Shown here in pieces: positions 24,624 to 33,840 of a stretch of 64,000 nt of DNA. Numbering within the stretch: the stretch's first letter is position 1; each line of letters starts with the position of its first letter. This DNA comes from Lacipirellulaceae bacterium (lineage in GTDB: Bacteria; Planctomycetota; Planctomycetia; Pirellulales; Lacipirellulaceae). The notes below the pieces were generated by a model. The model did not search any database. It was not told the DNA's origin and saw only the letters and a list, made by a program, of their open reading frames with translations. The stretch lies in the NCBI GenBank assembly GCA_040218535.1, contig JAVJRG010000008.1, positions 1 through 64,000 on the forward strand, in the 5' to 3' direction. The translations under genes and the position numbers were made by a program.

Positions 24624-25724
24624 ATGATCGAGAAGAAGTTGCTTTCCCCAACGGCATGGCGTGAACTTGTGAGTGGCCGGCGTCGCGGCCTCATTGCCAT
24701 TTTGCTGCGCTGCTGTCTCCGCGTGCCAGAACTCGGCTACTCTATGGCAACGTGGTGGAGGAATCGGCAGTACGATCTCGGCAAGAAAGCGATCCACCAA
24801 GCGGAAGTCCCCGTAGTTTGCATTGGGAATCTTACGGTAGGCGGAACGGGAAAAACGCCGATGGTGGAGTGGATAGCTCGACAGTTCCGCAAACGCGACG
24901 TGCGTGTCGCAATCCTCAGTCGCGGCTACGGGGCAGAGCAGGGGGCTAAGAATGATGAAGCATTGGAGCTCGAACTTGCGCTGCCCGACGTTCCCCATTT
25001 GCAGAATCCCGACCGGGTTGCCTCAGCAAACGTGGCTGTCGAAGAACTTGCGAGCCAACTGTTGCTGCTTGATGATGGCTTTCAGCATCGACGCTTAGCA
25101 CGAGACCTCGACATCGTTCTGCTCGATGCGAGCGAGCCGTTTGGCTACGATCACCAACTCCCGCGTGGAACATTGCGGGAATCGCTAGCCGGCTTGTCGC
25201 GTGCGCAAGTCATGATTCTAAGTCGTGCTGACATGCTTGGCTCCGCTGAGCGGCAACAGGTTCGTACCCGTGCACTCGAGTATGCACCTAACGCGACTTG
25301 GTGCGAGGTCGTCCACAGTCCAGCAGCGTTGGTGAGTGCAACGCAAGGAGTGGACCCAATCGGAGACTTAAGCACCAAACGTGTCGTGGCGTTTTGTGGA
25401 ATCGGCAACCCGTCCGGGTTTCGCCATACGCTCAAGTCTCTCGCCTGCGAGCCCGTAGGCTGGCACGAATTTCCTGACCATCACGGCTACACACGAGAGG
25501 ATGTCGAACTGCTCGCCGAGCTTTGCCGCTGTTCAGACGCAGAACTCTTGCTGTGTACTCGGAAAGATCTCGTGAAGCTGCGAGTCGACCACATTGGCGA
25601 AACTCCGCTACGAGCGGTGGGCGTAGAACTTGAGTTTCAAAGCGGCGAAGAGGAGTTAGTCGCGATTCTCGCAGCGCTAGTTCACCGAGCATTCAGTAAA
25701 TCCACACTCCGTGTGGATGAGTAG
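24624..25724 (+). CDS. lpxK: Tetraacyldisaccharide 4'-kinase
   Basis: LpxK phosphorylates the lipid A precursor disaccharide at the 4' position at the inner membrane, which implies lipid A synthesis in this organism. From the ATG at 24624 the protein is 366 aa. The N-terminus has the family pattern SGRRRGLIA...RNRQYDLG. The Walker A is [16 protein letters not shown], followed by ILSRGYG and [26 protein letters not shown] at 24549 would add 25 residues that do not fit family starts. The last residues (STLRVDE) and the stop are encoded by the left arm of a palindromic element (25702-25716), so the element defines the C-terminus. Confidence 0.93.
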   Translation: MIEKKLLSPTAWRELVSGRRRGLIAILLRCCLRVPELGYSMATWWRNRQYDLGKKAIHQAEVPVVCIGNLTVGGTGKTPMVEWIARQFRKRDVRVAILSRGYGAEQGAKNDEALELELALPDVPHLQNPDRVASANVAVEELASQLLLLDDGFQHRRLARDLDIVLLDASEPFGYDHQLPRGTLRESLAGLSRAQVMILSRADMLGSAERQQVRTRALEYAPNATWCEVVHSPAALVSATQGVDPIGDLSTKRVVAFCGIGNPSGFRHTLKSLACEPVGWHEFPDHHGYTREDVELLAELCRCSDAELLLCTRKDLVKLRVDHIGETPLRAVGVELEFQSGEEELVAILAALVHRAFSKSTLRVDE

Positions 25725-25808
25725 CTCGGGAGAGTTTACTTTTTCTTGTGGGCGTATGCCCTCATAGTTTCCAACCAAACACCTTCGCCTACCACACGGA
25801 GTGTGGTT
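25702..25808. repeat. Paired palindromic element between convergent genes (copy 2)
   Basis: CCACACTCCGTGTGG (25702-25716) and CCACACGGAGTGTGG (25792-25806) are the same family as 13243-13380, with compensating G/A and C/T changes inside the palindrome. A core containing ATAGTTTCC is also similar to the other copy (ATGGTTTCC). It lies between the convergent lpxK and BON-like genes. Confidence 0.85.
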
Positions 25809-25818
25809 ATACGATTGG

Positions 25819-26244
25819 CTACCGTGCTCGGTGGACGACGATTTCGTTCACGACCTGGCTGTCTCCCACCAGGAGCATCGCCTCGTGTTGGGCCACTTGC
25901 TTCGCGTGGTAGCTGATGCAGTTGCCTTCAAGCACATAGTGATGATCATCGTTCACGGCCACTTGAAAGCTGCGTAGCGCTCCGGGAATTCTCGCGGCGA
26001 CTTTCAATGCGATTTCTTCGGCGAGTCTTCGACGAAGTGCCGCTTCTTTCTGGGCGACTCTCAGCAAGGTTTGCAGACGGACGGCCTGATGCGGAGCTGC
26101 GCTGACCGTAGGCTTCTCGGGATTAGCGAGTTCCGTGGCGACTTCGGTCTCGGAATCGAGCGGGGCTGACTTCTTGAACGAACGGCTTGTTGTCACATTC
26201 GCTTCGTTATGGCTCGCATCATTGCGGAGCAAACTGCTGGTCAT
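25819..26244 (-). CDS. BON-like domain protein
   Basis: The 141-aa protein has a disordered N-terminus (1-55), a helical segment rich in Arg, Ala and Glu (about 55-85) and a C-terminal alpha/beta domain. The domain (IPGALRSFQVAVNDDHHYVLEGNC, then HEAMLLVGDSQVVNEIVV) resembles BON domains, which bind phospholipids or polymers in envelope proteins. No signal peptide is visible. A perfect 8-bp hairpin (TCTAGGGC/GCCCTAGA, 26277-26298) lies in the upstream region. The assignment rests on fold-like pattern only. Confidence 0.65.
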   Translation of the reverse strand: MTSSLLRNDASHNEANVTTSRSFKKSAPLDSETEVATELANPEKPTVSAAPHQAVRLQTLLRVAQKEAALRRRLAEEIALKVAARIPGALRSFQVAVNDDHHYVLEGNCISYHAKQVAQHEAMLLVGDSQVVNEIVVHRAR

Positions 26245-26473
26245 CTCGACCTCCTTGAATCCCTCCCCAGGGACTTTCTAGGGCGGTCAAGCCCTAGAAA
26301 AATTACGCGGCAGTTCGCCACGACCATCTGCAATCCCTTAAGCGTTGTGAGCGAACTTAGCCTTGCCGCAAGTACCAGGCTATAGACGCAACTTATCCCG
26401 AACTTCTTATGACCGTCAACCTGAGTATGTATTCACGGGCGGACAGCTCTTGCGAAAATGACTGCCAGCAGTG

Positions 26474-27151
26474 CTAGCTGGCGGAGAGCTTGCCGCGGGC
26501 GACTAATGCCTCGACGACTTGTGACGCCAACTCTTCGGGGGTTCCGTCGCCGCCGGGCAACGTAATCTCTGCGTTGAGGGGCGCTTCGTAAGGGGCGTCG
26601 ATTCCCGTGAAGTTTTTGATTTCTCCGGCTCGCGCTTTCTTGTAGAGGCCTTTCGGATCGCGTGACTCGCAAATCTCGATGGGCGTGTCGACAAAGACTT
26701 CGATGAATTCGTCTCCGGTCGCTTCGCCCGCGTTGACGGTAGTTCGGACCGAGTCGCGATCTTTTCGATAAGGACTAACAAACGCGGTAAGCGTCACAAG
26801 ACCAGCATCGGCCATTAGTCGGGCTACCGCCCCTACGCGACGGATGTTCTCTTCCCGATCTTGCTGACCAAAGCCCAGACCGAACCGTTCGCCGAAAGCC
26901 TCGTCGAATTGCTCAGCCAACATCGCTGGCGTTGCGTTCAATCCGTGCCGGACATTGTCGCCGTCAAGCACGTACGTACGCACGCCCCGCTCGTGAAGCA
27001 ACCGATCCACGGCATTGGCGACCGTGCTCTTGCCGCTCCCGGAAAGTCCGGTAAACCAGACAACACAACCGCGGTGACCGTTGAGCTGCTCACGCTGCTC
27101 GCGAGTCACGGACGATTGGTGCCAGACAACGATGGGGTCTTCTTTACTCAT
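26474..27151 (-). CDS. cysC: Adenylyl-sulfate kinase
   Basis: CysC phosphorylates adenosine 5'-phosphosulfate to PAPS for sulfate assimilation or sulfation. From the ATG at 27151 the product is 225 aa. The P-loop is GLSGSGKST (about residues 36-44), then [11 protein letters not shown] and [10 protein letters not shown], both family motifs; [21 protein letters not shown] is the lid region. An upstream in-frame ATG (27214) would overlap the previous gene. It begins 14 nt after the stop of the acyl-CoA dehydrogenase-like gene, so the two are probably co-transcribed. Confidence 0.95.
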   Translation of the reverse strand: MSKEDPIVVWHQSSVTREQREQLNGHRGCVVWFTGLSGSGKSTVANAVDRLLHERGVRTYVLDGDNVRHGLNATPAMLAEQFDEAFGERFGLGFGQQDREENIRRVGAVARLMADAGLVTLTAFVSPYRKDRDSVRTTVNAGEATGDEFIEVFVDTPIEICESRDPKGLYKKARAGEIKNFTGIDAPYEAPLNAEITLPGGDGTPEELASQVVEALVARGKLSAS

Positions 27152-27164
27152 ATTCAACTTTTCA

Positions 27165-28265
27165 TCAATAAGACTCAGCGAGTCCTGCCAGTTCGCAGAG
27201 GTTTGCCGACACAACCGGTTCGGGGCAGCTCCATACGAGGAAAAACAGCGCCTCGCGGCACCATCGGCCTACCGGGTGGCCTGCAACGTAGCCTGCTCCC
27301 TTGGCGGCGGCTAGGGCGGCTTGGGTGCTGCGAAGTGCCAAACTATTGACTCTCGTGCGAAGTTGTTCGTTAGAGCAAATCGGCGCGCCATCTAAGGCGG
27401 ATAGCAGCGCTGAGATGGACTGTTCGTAGTCAGCTTCGAGTGCATCGAGCGGCGTTTGGAGGTTGTCTCGTTTGATCGTCTCGTCGCGCAGGAACTTAAT
27501 CGCTGCTTGTGACAATCCAAGTGCGAGGGTCGAAGTTTGCAGTCCGCCGGTTTTGCCGCCGACGCCTTGCTTCATCACTTCTGGAACAGGACCAGCCAGC
27601 AGGTAACGCTCGTCGACCATGACGTTGTCGAGCTTGACTTGTCCCGTGTGGCTTGAAGTGAGGGCGACCAATTGGGCGTGAGGCGGGCAGCTGACTCCAG
27701 GCAGGTCGGTCGGAACGACGATCACGATTTGCTCTTCAGTAGCTACTCCCTCCTCGACGATCTGTGCACCAACGACAACATGCTCCGCGTGAGGTCCGCC
27801 GGTGACCCAGGGGCTCATGCCGTTGAGCAGAAATCCGTCGTCAGTTTTTTCGGCCCGCAGCAACGGCTCCTTCAGGTGCCGCCCGCTGGTGGTAAGGTGC
27901 GAGATGCCCACCGTTGCGAACGAATCCCCTTTGCCGAGGGCGGGCAACAACTCTGCTTTCAGAGCTTCGTTCTGAGAAGACTCGATCCGGCGGCACGCTC
28001 CGGTGCGCTGGGTCAAAATAAAGGTCGACGTCAGGCAAGCGGCACTCAGAGCCAAGTGCCCGCGGGTGATCATCCCCTGATCCCAAGCCTGCCCGCCATA
28101 CTCCGTGCCGATGAACCACTCGAACACACCATACTCGCCGCACAGGCGAAGTTGTCCGGTGGGCCAGTCGCCCGAGCCGTCAAGCTCGCGAGCCAGCTCA
28201 GCAAGCTTCTCGCACAGCTCAGTGAGGGCAGGGTCTTCAGGGGTGGTAATTCTGGTAGCGGGCAT
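27165..28265 (-). CDS. Acyl-CoA dehydrogenase family protein
   Basis: The 366-aa protein has the acyl-CoA dehydrogenase layout: N-terminal helices with [14 protein letters not shown], a middle beta domain ([35 protein letters not shown]) and a C-terminal helical domain ([16 protein letters not shown]). It is slightly short, and I cannot place the usual catalytic glutamate with confidence, so it may act on an unusual substrate. The coupling to cysC (14 nt between them) is unexplained by known pathways. The ATG at 28265 fits the family start. Confidence 0.8.
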   Translation of the reverse strand: MPATRITTPEDPALTELCEKLAELARELDGSGDWPTGQLRLCGEYGVFEWFIGTEYGGQAWDQGMITRGHLALSAACLTSTFILTQRTGACRRIESSQNEALKAELLPALGKGDSFATVGISHLTTSGRHLKEPLLRAEKTDDGFLLNGMSPWVTGGPHAEHVVVGAQIVEEGVATEEQIVIVVPTDLPGVSCPPHAQLVALTSSHTGQVKLDNVMVDERYLLAGPVPEVMKQGVGGKTGGLQTSTLALGLSQAAIKFLRDETIKRDNLQTPLDALEADYEQSISALLSALDGAPICSNEQLRTRVNSLALRSTQAALAAAKGAGYVAGHPVGRWCREALFFLVWSCPEPVVSANLCELAGLAESY

Positions 28266-28584
28266 ATCTTAGGGGCGAAATAAAAGACGTTGGACAAAAT
28301 GGCAGTGGTTGCCACGCGAGGACAATTCGCAAACCACTGTTTGGAAACGATTTGCAACTAGCAGCGACCGAGTTCTGTCGGCGGAATGGAACTTTCTGGC
28401 GAGAGAACTGGACAGAATGTCTTAGCGTGACATGCCAACAGAACGCTCACCATCACACATTTTACCGAACAGCGGTGCGTTGGGCAGGTGCTAGTTTTGG
28501 GCCATAGGACCAAGGCGAACTTTTAAGACGTGGTGGTCGAACACTGCACCGACACCCTCAAGGCTGAATCTACCTGGGTTTAGA
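28266..28584. other. Intergenic region, nothing recognised
   Basis: The space between the acyl-CoA dehydrogenase-like start and the DUF2442 stop contains no frame with family features and no clear repeat. Confidence 0.5.
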
Positions 28585-28845
28585 TTAGGATGATGTCGAA
28601 GTTGACGTTGAAGCGATCTGCTCGTACAAAAACTCGGGTGCAAAGTCTGCCCCATTGGGCCACGTTAACGTTTCTAGTTCGGGATGAACCTCGAATTTTT
28701 GGAACTCTTGCAGATCCCTCAGCGGTTCGAAGACGGGACCCCATAGCTCGTCGGCCAGGTCGACTGTGCCTGTTGTTCCATCTTGGAACTTCAGTTGGAT
28801 ACGGTACCCATCAATGTAATTCGCTTGGATGACTCTTGGGATCAT
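28585..28845 (-). CDS. DUF2442 domain-containing protein
   Basis: The 86-aa protein matches DUF2442 (YIDGYRIQLKFQDGTTGTVD, then FEVHPELETLTWPNGADFAPEFLYE). It follows a DUF4160 gene with a 3-nt gap. Such pairs are widespread and have been proposed as toxin-antitoxin-like modules, but the activity is not established. The serine/threonine-rich tail (STSTSTSS) is short and disordered. Confidence 0.85.
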   Translation of the reverse strand: MIPRVIQANYIDGYRIQLKFQDGTTGTVDLADELWGPVFEPLRDLQEFQKFEVHPELETLTWPNGADFAPEFLYEQIASTSTSTSS

Positions 28846-28848
28846 GCT

Positions 28849-29109
28849 TCACTCCAAGGGAGCAATTCGATTGAGTGGATGTCTGCTTCGGGCGAGATTC
28901 CAATCTTCCATGAGCTCATCAACATGAGCCTGCCGCCACTCCTCGACGAGTCTGAGTGCACGTCGATTTAACGAGCCTTCGGTCACTTCACCCGTTTGAA
29001 TATCAATGGCTGCATCTTGCCCCGCATACTTCGCATGAAAATGCGGTGGAGAATGATCATTATAGTAGAGCGCGATGACGATGCCAAAAAAGCGACTTAC
29101 TTCCGGCAT
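28849..29109 (-). CDS. DUF4160 domain-containing protein
   Basis: The 86-aa protein matches DUF4160: MPEVSRFFGIVIALYYNDH at the start, HSPPHFHAKYAG as the family core, and EWRQAHVDELMEDWNLAR near the end. It is the first gene of a two-gene unit with DUF2442, 3 nt apart. The histidine-rich core could bind metal or nucleic acid; that is a guess. Confidence 0.88.
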   Translation of the reverse strand: MPEVSRFFGIVIALYYNDHSPPHFHAKYAGQDAAIDIQTGEVTEGSLNRRALRLVEEWRQAHVDELMEDWNLARSRHPLNRIAPLE

Positions 29110-29150
29110 CTTAGCGCCCCCTTACATGCAGCAGCCAACGCTGATTTCGC

Positions 29151-31358
29151 CTACCGCACGCTCATGTCCGAGCTCAAACCACCCGCGGCAACCAAGTAAC
29201 CCTTCTCAACGTAGTCAGTCACCATGCGATGCGCGCTGAAGCGGGCAGCGAGCGTCGCGATGCTGTTGGTCATGTAATCAATCCACTCGCGGGGTAAGCC
29301 GTCGGCATCGCGACTGTAGAACAACGGGATGATGTCGTTCTCGAGTACTTCGTAAAGATGTTCGCCATCGCGGGCGTCGCCCGCTTCCACATCGGCGTGG
29401 GTGGTGCCATGGCCGATGGCGAAACCGTTCCTTCCGTTGTAGGCTTCGGCCCACCAACCGTCGAGAACCGAGAAGTTCAATCCGCCGTTGAGTACGACCT
29501 TCTCACCGCTCGTGCCGGAAGCTTCCAGCGGACGGCGCGGATTGTTCAGCCAAACATCCACACCCTGCACCAAGTGGCGGGTGACGTTGATGTCGTAATC
29601 CTCGACGAACACAACACGCCCGGCGAAGCGGGGATCGTGCCGTAGGTTGGCAATGTTTTGGATCAGTTTCTTACCGGGCTCATCCGCCGGATGCGCTTTA
29701 CCTGCGAAGATGAACTGCACGGGACGATCTTCGGCGTTGACGATATCTGCCAAACGATCGAGGTCGTGCATGAACAAGTCGGCTCGCTTGTAAGTGGCGA
29801 AGCGACGAGCAAAACCGATGGTCAGTGCGTTCGGGTCGAGGATATTTCGTGAGGCCTCGACGATGGACTCGTCCTCATTGCGGCGGCGGCTCTGGCGGCT
29901 CACGCGGCGACGGACGAACTCGATTGCACGGTTTTTGAGCGCGTTATGCGTTTCCCACAATTCACCTTGGTCGACGCCGAAGATGGGCTGCCAAGTGTCT
30001 GGGTCGCCCATTTTGTGGACCCAGCCGCTTTCGAAATACTTGTCGTACAGCAGGTGCATCGGATAGGCGAGCCACGAAGGGATGTGGACGCCGTTGGTGA
30101 TGTGGCCAATGGGGACTTCTTCTTCCACACGCCACGGCCAGAGGTGGGCCCACATGCGGCGGCTGATATGGCCGTGAAGCGAGCTAACGGCGTTGGCGCG
30201 CCGCGAAAGCTTCAAGCCGATAACCGTCATGCAGAAGGTTTCGGCTTCGTTCTGCGGCTCGACGCGGCCCAAGCCCATGAGCTGTTCGTAAGAGATGCCC
30301 AGCTTCTCGCGTAGTGGGCCTAAATGCTCTTCGATCAGTTTGCCATCGAAACGATCGTGACCGGCAGGCACTGGCGTATGGGTGGTAAAGACCGTGTGCG
30401 AGGCGACTTCGCGAAGTGCGTCGTCGAAGGTCAATCCATCGTCGGTCATACGCTCGCGAATCACTTCCAGCGGTGCAAACCCGCTGTGACCTTCGTTCAA
30501 GTGATAGACACCAGGCTTGATGCCCAGCTCGCGAAGTGCTTTCACACCGCCGACGCCAAGAACCAACTCTTGGCGGATCCGTGTGCGGGTGTCGCCACCG
30601 TATAGTCGGGAAGTGAGTTCGCGATCTTCCGGCTTGTTGCCGTCGACATCGCAGTCGAGCAGGAAGAGCGAGACGCGGCCCACGTTCATCTTCCAAAGCT
30701 TTGCTTTGATGACGCTATCGCGCGTTTCGACCTCGATGGTGATCGGGTTACCCTCGGGGCAGAGAGCTTGCTCCATCGGCAGGTTCTCAACCTTGGTGTC
30801 GAGATACTCTTCCTCTTGCAGGCCTTCCGAGTTGAGGTGCTGCTTGAAGTAACCTTGATCGTAGAAAAGACCAATGGCTACCAAAGGTACGCCCAGTCCA
30901 CTGGCAGACTTGATGTGGTCGCCAGAGAGGACACCCAAGCCACCGCTGTAAATCGGGGCTGACTCGTGAATGCCAAACTCGGCAGAGAAATAGGCGACCG
31001 GTTTGCTACCCAGGACGCCAGCGTTACGGGCACCCCAAGTGCTTTGAGTGTTCTCAAGATAATCCTTCAGCCGGCGATGGGCCTGATTGATGCGGGTGTA
31101 GAGAACCATTTCTGACGCCCGTTGCGAGACCTGCTCGGGGGTCATTTCCGAGAGCAACGCAATTGGGCTGTGGTCAAGCTGTCGCCAACGCACTGGATCA
31201 AGGTCGCGGAAGAGGTTGATCACCTCAGGGTGCCAGCTCCACCAAAGGTTGCGAGCCAAGGTCATGCACTTGTCGTACAACGCCTGTGGGGTGATTTCGG
31301 TCCAGTTGGCACGGTCGAGGTTGGTTGCGGCGGCAGGGGGGAGTTGAGTTTGGCTCAT
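29151..31358 (-). CDS. glgP: Alpha-glucan (glycogen) phosphorylase
   Basis: The enzyme releases glucose-1-phosphate from alpha-1,4-glucans. From the ATG at 31358 the protein is 735 aa, typical of the shorter GT35 branch. YFSAEFGIHESAPIYSGGLG is the family N-terminal signature. EASGTSGEKVVLNGGLN carries the PLP-binding lysine. HNEGHSGFAPLE-like and FTTHTPVPAGHDRF motifs are present (HLNEGHSGFAPLEVIRER here). An in-frame start at 31583 would add 75 residues without family features. No other glycogen genes are in the window. The start is preceded by GGGA at about 8 nt. Confidence 0.95.
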   Translation of the reverse strand: MSQTQLPPAAATNLDRANWTEITPQALYDKCMTLARNLWWSWHPEVINLFRDLDPVRWRQLDHSPIALLSEMTPEQVSQRASEMVLYTRINQAHRRLKDYLENTQSTWGARNAGVLGSKPVAYFSAEFGIHESAPIYSGGLGVLSGDHIKSASGLGVPLVAIGLFYDQGYFKQHLNSEGLQEEEYLDTKVENLPMEQALCPEGNPITIEVETRDSVIKAKLWKMNVGRVSLFLLDCDVDGNKPEDRELTSRLYGGDTRTRIRQELVLGVGGVKALRELGIKPGVYHLNEGHSGFAPLEVIRERMTDDGLTFDDALREVASHTVFTTHTPVPAGHDRFDGKLIEEHLGPLREKLGISYEQLMGLGRVEPQNEAETFCMTVIGLKLSRRANAVSSLHGHISRRMWAHLWPWRVEEEVPIGHITNGVHIPSWLAYPMHLLYDKYFESGWVHKMGDPDTWQPIFGVDQGELWETHNALKNRAIEFVRRRVSRQSRRRNEDESIVEASRNILDPNALTIGFARRFATYKRADLFMHDLDRLADIVNAEDRPVQFIFAGKAHPADEPGKKLIQNIANLRHDPRFAGRVVFVEDYDINVTRHLVQGVDVWLNNPRRPLEASGTSGEKVVLNGGLNFSVLDGWWAEAYNGRNGFAIGHGTTHADVEAGDARDGEHLYEVLENDIIPLFYSRDADGLPREWIDYMTNSIATLAARFSAHRMVTDYVEKGYLVAAGGLSSDMSVR

Positions 31359-31586
31359 AGTGAGTTTCCCAAGACTTCTAGTGATACTTGTATTATGCGA
31401 GTGGCAGTCATGCCTTTTCGTACAGGTTGAAATGCAGGCGTGGAATTCCAAGAGGTTTTCACGCCAGCAGCGGGCGATTATACCCCATTGACCAGAATCC
31501 GCGACGCCAAACCGTAGGGAAAAGCGGAATGTTCGGTTGTGGAAGTTGGCAAGCTGGGGCGAGTTCGTCGCCCGATTGCTCAATCG

Positions 31587-32348
31587 TTAGGCAACTCTGC
31601 GGCGTGTCCGCGCGTTCGCGACGGTTACAAGACTCATTAACCCTGCCAACAACAGGCTGGAAGGTTCAGGAATCGTCTGGGAAACGCGGGTGAAGGTTAG
31701 TCTAGCGATCGGTGGTATTAACTGCCCGCGGGAGGGAGTGTCTGTAACAAACACGCTTACTGCATCTCTTCCACCGACCCGAGTGATGGGTTCGTGGGGA
31801 TCACTTGCAGGGTTGTTCAAGGAGAATGCGGTCCCCTCCTCGGTACCTGCGTCGTAGAAGGAAGTGAACTCAAAGACTTGGCTTTCCACAAAGCCGGGGC
31901 CGCTTGGGTCTCGCAAATCGACATCGTGGATCCCAACGAACCAGTCGGGCGTGGGAGCGACCATTGTGAGGAACGTGACAAGCGGGAAATCATCCGAGAC
32001 ATTGATGGTTGGGTTTGATCCGGTGTGCCTTTCTATCGCGGAACCCGCTTGCTGTGCATTGAAGATTTCCCGTTGGATGTTTCTTGTGGAGCCGGTTTCA
32101 GCAACATTCTCGACCCCTAGAGTGGCCAATTCTCCAGCAGCCCAGAAGCTAACGCCCGCGTTGTGCACGGCCCCAACGACTGTCGAGAAGTGTGCGCCGT
32201 TGGGGTAGTTGAGCGGGTGGTCCGTTGCGTTCCAAAGGTCTTCGAAGAGAACTTCGTAAGTGGCTTCAGCAGCCACGGCGTCAGTCGGAGTGCTCAATTG
32301 GAGATGGAAAAACGTTGCAATGGTGAAACAAAAATAGAACCTGCGCAT
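31587..32348 (-). CDS. Spondin_N-like secreted protein with PEP-CTERM anchor
   Basis: From the ATG at 32348 (GGGAG 6 nt upstream) the protein is 253 aa. A signal peptide (MRRFYFCFTIATFFHLQL) leads to a Spondin_N-like domain: YEVLFEDLWNATDHPLNYPN, then HNAGVSFWAAGELATLGVE and FVGIHDVDLRD. The C-terminus is a PEP-CTERM signal: IPEPSS, a hydrophobic stretch and ARTRRR. Such proteins are exported and processed by exosortase, with a role in extracellular matrix or biofilm. No exosortase is present in the window. Confidence 0.85.
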   Translation of the reverse strand: MRRFYFCFTIATFFHLQLSTPTDAVAAEATYEVLFEDLWNATDHPLNYPNGAHFSTVVGAVHNAGVSFWAAGELATLGVENVAETGSTRNIQREIFNAQQAGSAIERHTGSNPTINVSDDFPLVTFLTMVAPTPDWFVGIHDVDLRDPSGPGFVESQVFEFTSFYDAGTEEGTAFSLNNPASDPHEPITRVGGRDAVSVFVTDTPSRGQLIPPIARLTFTRVSQTIPEPSSLLLAGLMSLVTVANARTRRRVA

Positions 32349-32481
32349 GGGTAGCTCCCGGCGGGGGGAATGAGTACGAATCGTGAACTGATCAATAGAG
32401 AGCGGAACCACCAGTTGGTCCCAGCGAGCGGAATGCTTTGGATCAGATTCGTTAGCTACTCAGCAATTCAGTGAGAATGCA

Positions 32482-33840
32482 TTAAGTCAGATTGATTGCA
32501 CGCGTGCTGTCTGCTACCGAGTTTACCCGGACCCCGGCGGTTTGCAACAAGCTCAGGTGCAGATTCATCAGTGGCGTCTTGCCCTCGAAGCGGCGATGGA
32601 CACCACCGCGAACATGTCCGCCCCCGCCACCGGCTAGCACGATGGGCAAATCGTCGTGCGAGTGGCGGTTACCGTCGCTGATACCGCTGCCGTAGAGAAC
32701 CAGCGACTGGTCGAGCAGCGTTCCATGTTCATCAGAAATTGAGTCGAGCTTCTGCAAGAAGTAGAGCAACTGCTCGACGTGGTAGCGATTGATCTTGGCG
32801 ATCTGTTCGAGGTTTTCTTTCTTGTTCTTGTGATGGGAGAGCGAATGATGACCTTGGCGAACGCCGATAGGTTCGTAGTTAATGTTACTCCCCGCCCGAC
32901 CGAACATCAGCGTGCCGACGCGTGTCATGTCCGTCTGAAAGGCGATAACGAGCATGTCGGTCATTAGCCGGAGGTGTTCCGCGTAGTCCTCGGGAACGCC
33001 TGCAGGACGTTCGAAACCATCGCCTGTCCAGATGCCCGTCCGGGTCTTCGAGGTGGAGTCGAGACGGCGCTCGACGCTGCGGACACCTTCGAGATACTCT
33101 TCGAGCTTGTAACGATCGGCACCGCTAAGCTTGCGTTCGAGCCCTTTGGCGTCCTCTTGGACCAAATCGAGAACGCTTTGCTTCCGCTGTTGTCGTAGAT
33201 GTTTTGATTGGGCTTTGTCCGCTGGCGTGCCGGTATCGAATAAGCGATCGAAAACCAATTGTGGGTTGGTTTCTTGAACGGTCGGCGTGTTGGGGGTTCG
33301 CCATGAAATGTTGTGGCTGTAGGCGCAGCTGTACCCGCTATCGCAGTTGCCCGCGTTTTTGCCCTTTTCGACACCAAGTTCGAGCGAGGCAAATCGTGTT
33401 AGACCTTGGAAGTATCGAGCGGCTATCTGATCAACCGAGATGCCGACCTGAATGCCTTTGCCGCTGGTCTTCTTCGGTTGCATGCCAGTGAGGAACGTCG
33501 ATGCGTTGCGTGCATGATCCCCTGGACCGTCGCCGTTTGGCCAACCAGCGTAGTTGTCGAGTCCCGAGAGGATTTGAACTTTCTCACGCAAGGGAGCAAG
33601 AGGCTCAAGTGTTGGCGACCATTTGAAATCAGCGCCTTCCCCTCTGGGCGTCCAGGTGGCCATGTCGGCGCCATTTGGAATGAACAGATAGGCGAGCCTA
33701 ACGGGCGCTTTAGCATTTTCTGTCGCCGCCCAAAGCTTGCGAGGCAGGGCGCTGGGCAACAGTGGCAGTGTCAGCGCGGTGCCAATTCCGCGTAGGAAAG
33801 TGCGGCGACTGGCGATCGATAGTTTCGCGGATTCGCTCAT
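32482..33840 (-). CDS. DUF1552 domain-containing protein
   Basis: The 452-aa protein matches the planctomycete DUF1552 family, related in fold to the DUF1501/sulfatase-like group. A twin-arginine-like leader (ASRRTFLRGIGTALTLPLLP) suggests Tat export. Conserved parts include LAYLFIPNGADMATWTP, LSGLDNYAGWPNGDGPGDHA and VLYGSGISDGNRHSHDDLPI. The start overlaps the stop of the DUF1592 gene by four bases, so they are translationally coupled. Pairs of DUF1592-type cytochromes and DUF1552 proteins are a planctomycete hallmark; the reaction is unknown. Confidence 0.93.
   Translation of the reverse strand: MSESAKLSIASRRTFLRGIGTALTLPLLPSALPRKLWAATENAKAPVRLAYLFIPNGADMATWTPRGEGADFKWSPTLEPLAPLREKVQILSGLDNYAGWPNGDGPGDHARNASTFLTGMQPKKTSGKGIQVGISVDQIAARYFQGLTRFASLELGVEKGKNAGNCDSGYSCAYSHNISWRTPNTPTVQETNPQLVFDRLFDTGTPADKAQSKHLRQQRKQSVLDLVQEDAKGLERKLSGADRYKLEEYLEGVRSVERRLDSTSKTRTGIWTGDGFERPAGVPEDYAEHLRLMTDMLVIAFQTDMTRVGTLMFGRAGSNINYEPIGVRQGHHSLSHHKNKKENLEQIAKINRYHVEQLLYFLQKLDSISDEHGTLLDQSLVLYGSGISDGNRHSHDDLPIVLAGGGGGHVRGGVHRRFEGKTPLMNLHLSLLQTAGVRVNSVADSTRAINLT

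Noticed and set aside
26277-26298. Hairpin upstream of the BON-like gene as a terminator
   Set aside because: On neither strand does the stem run into a T-tract, and no gene ends there.
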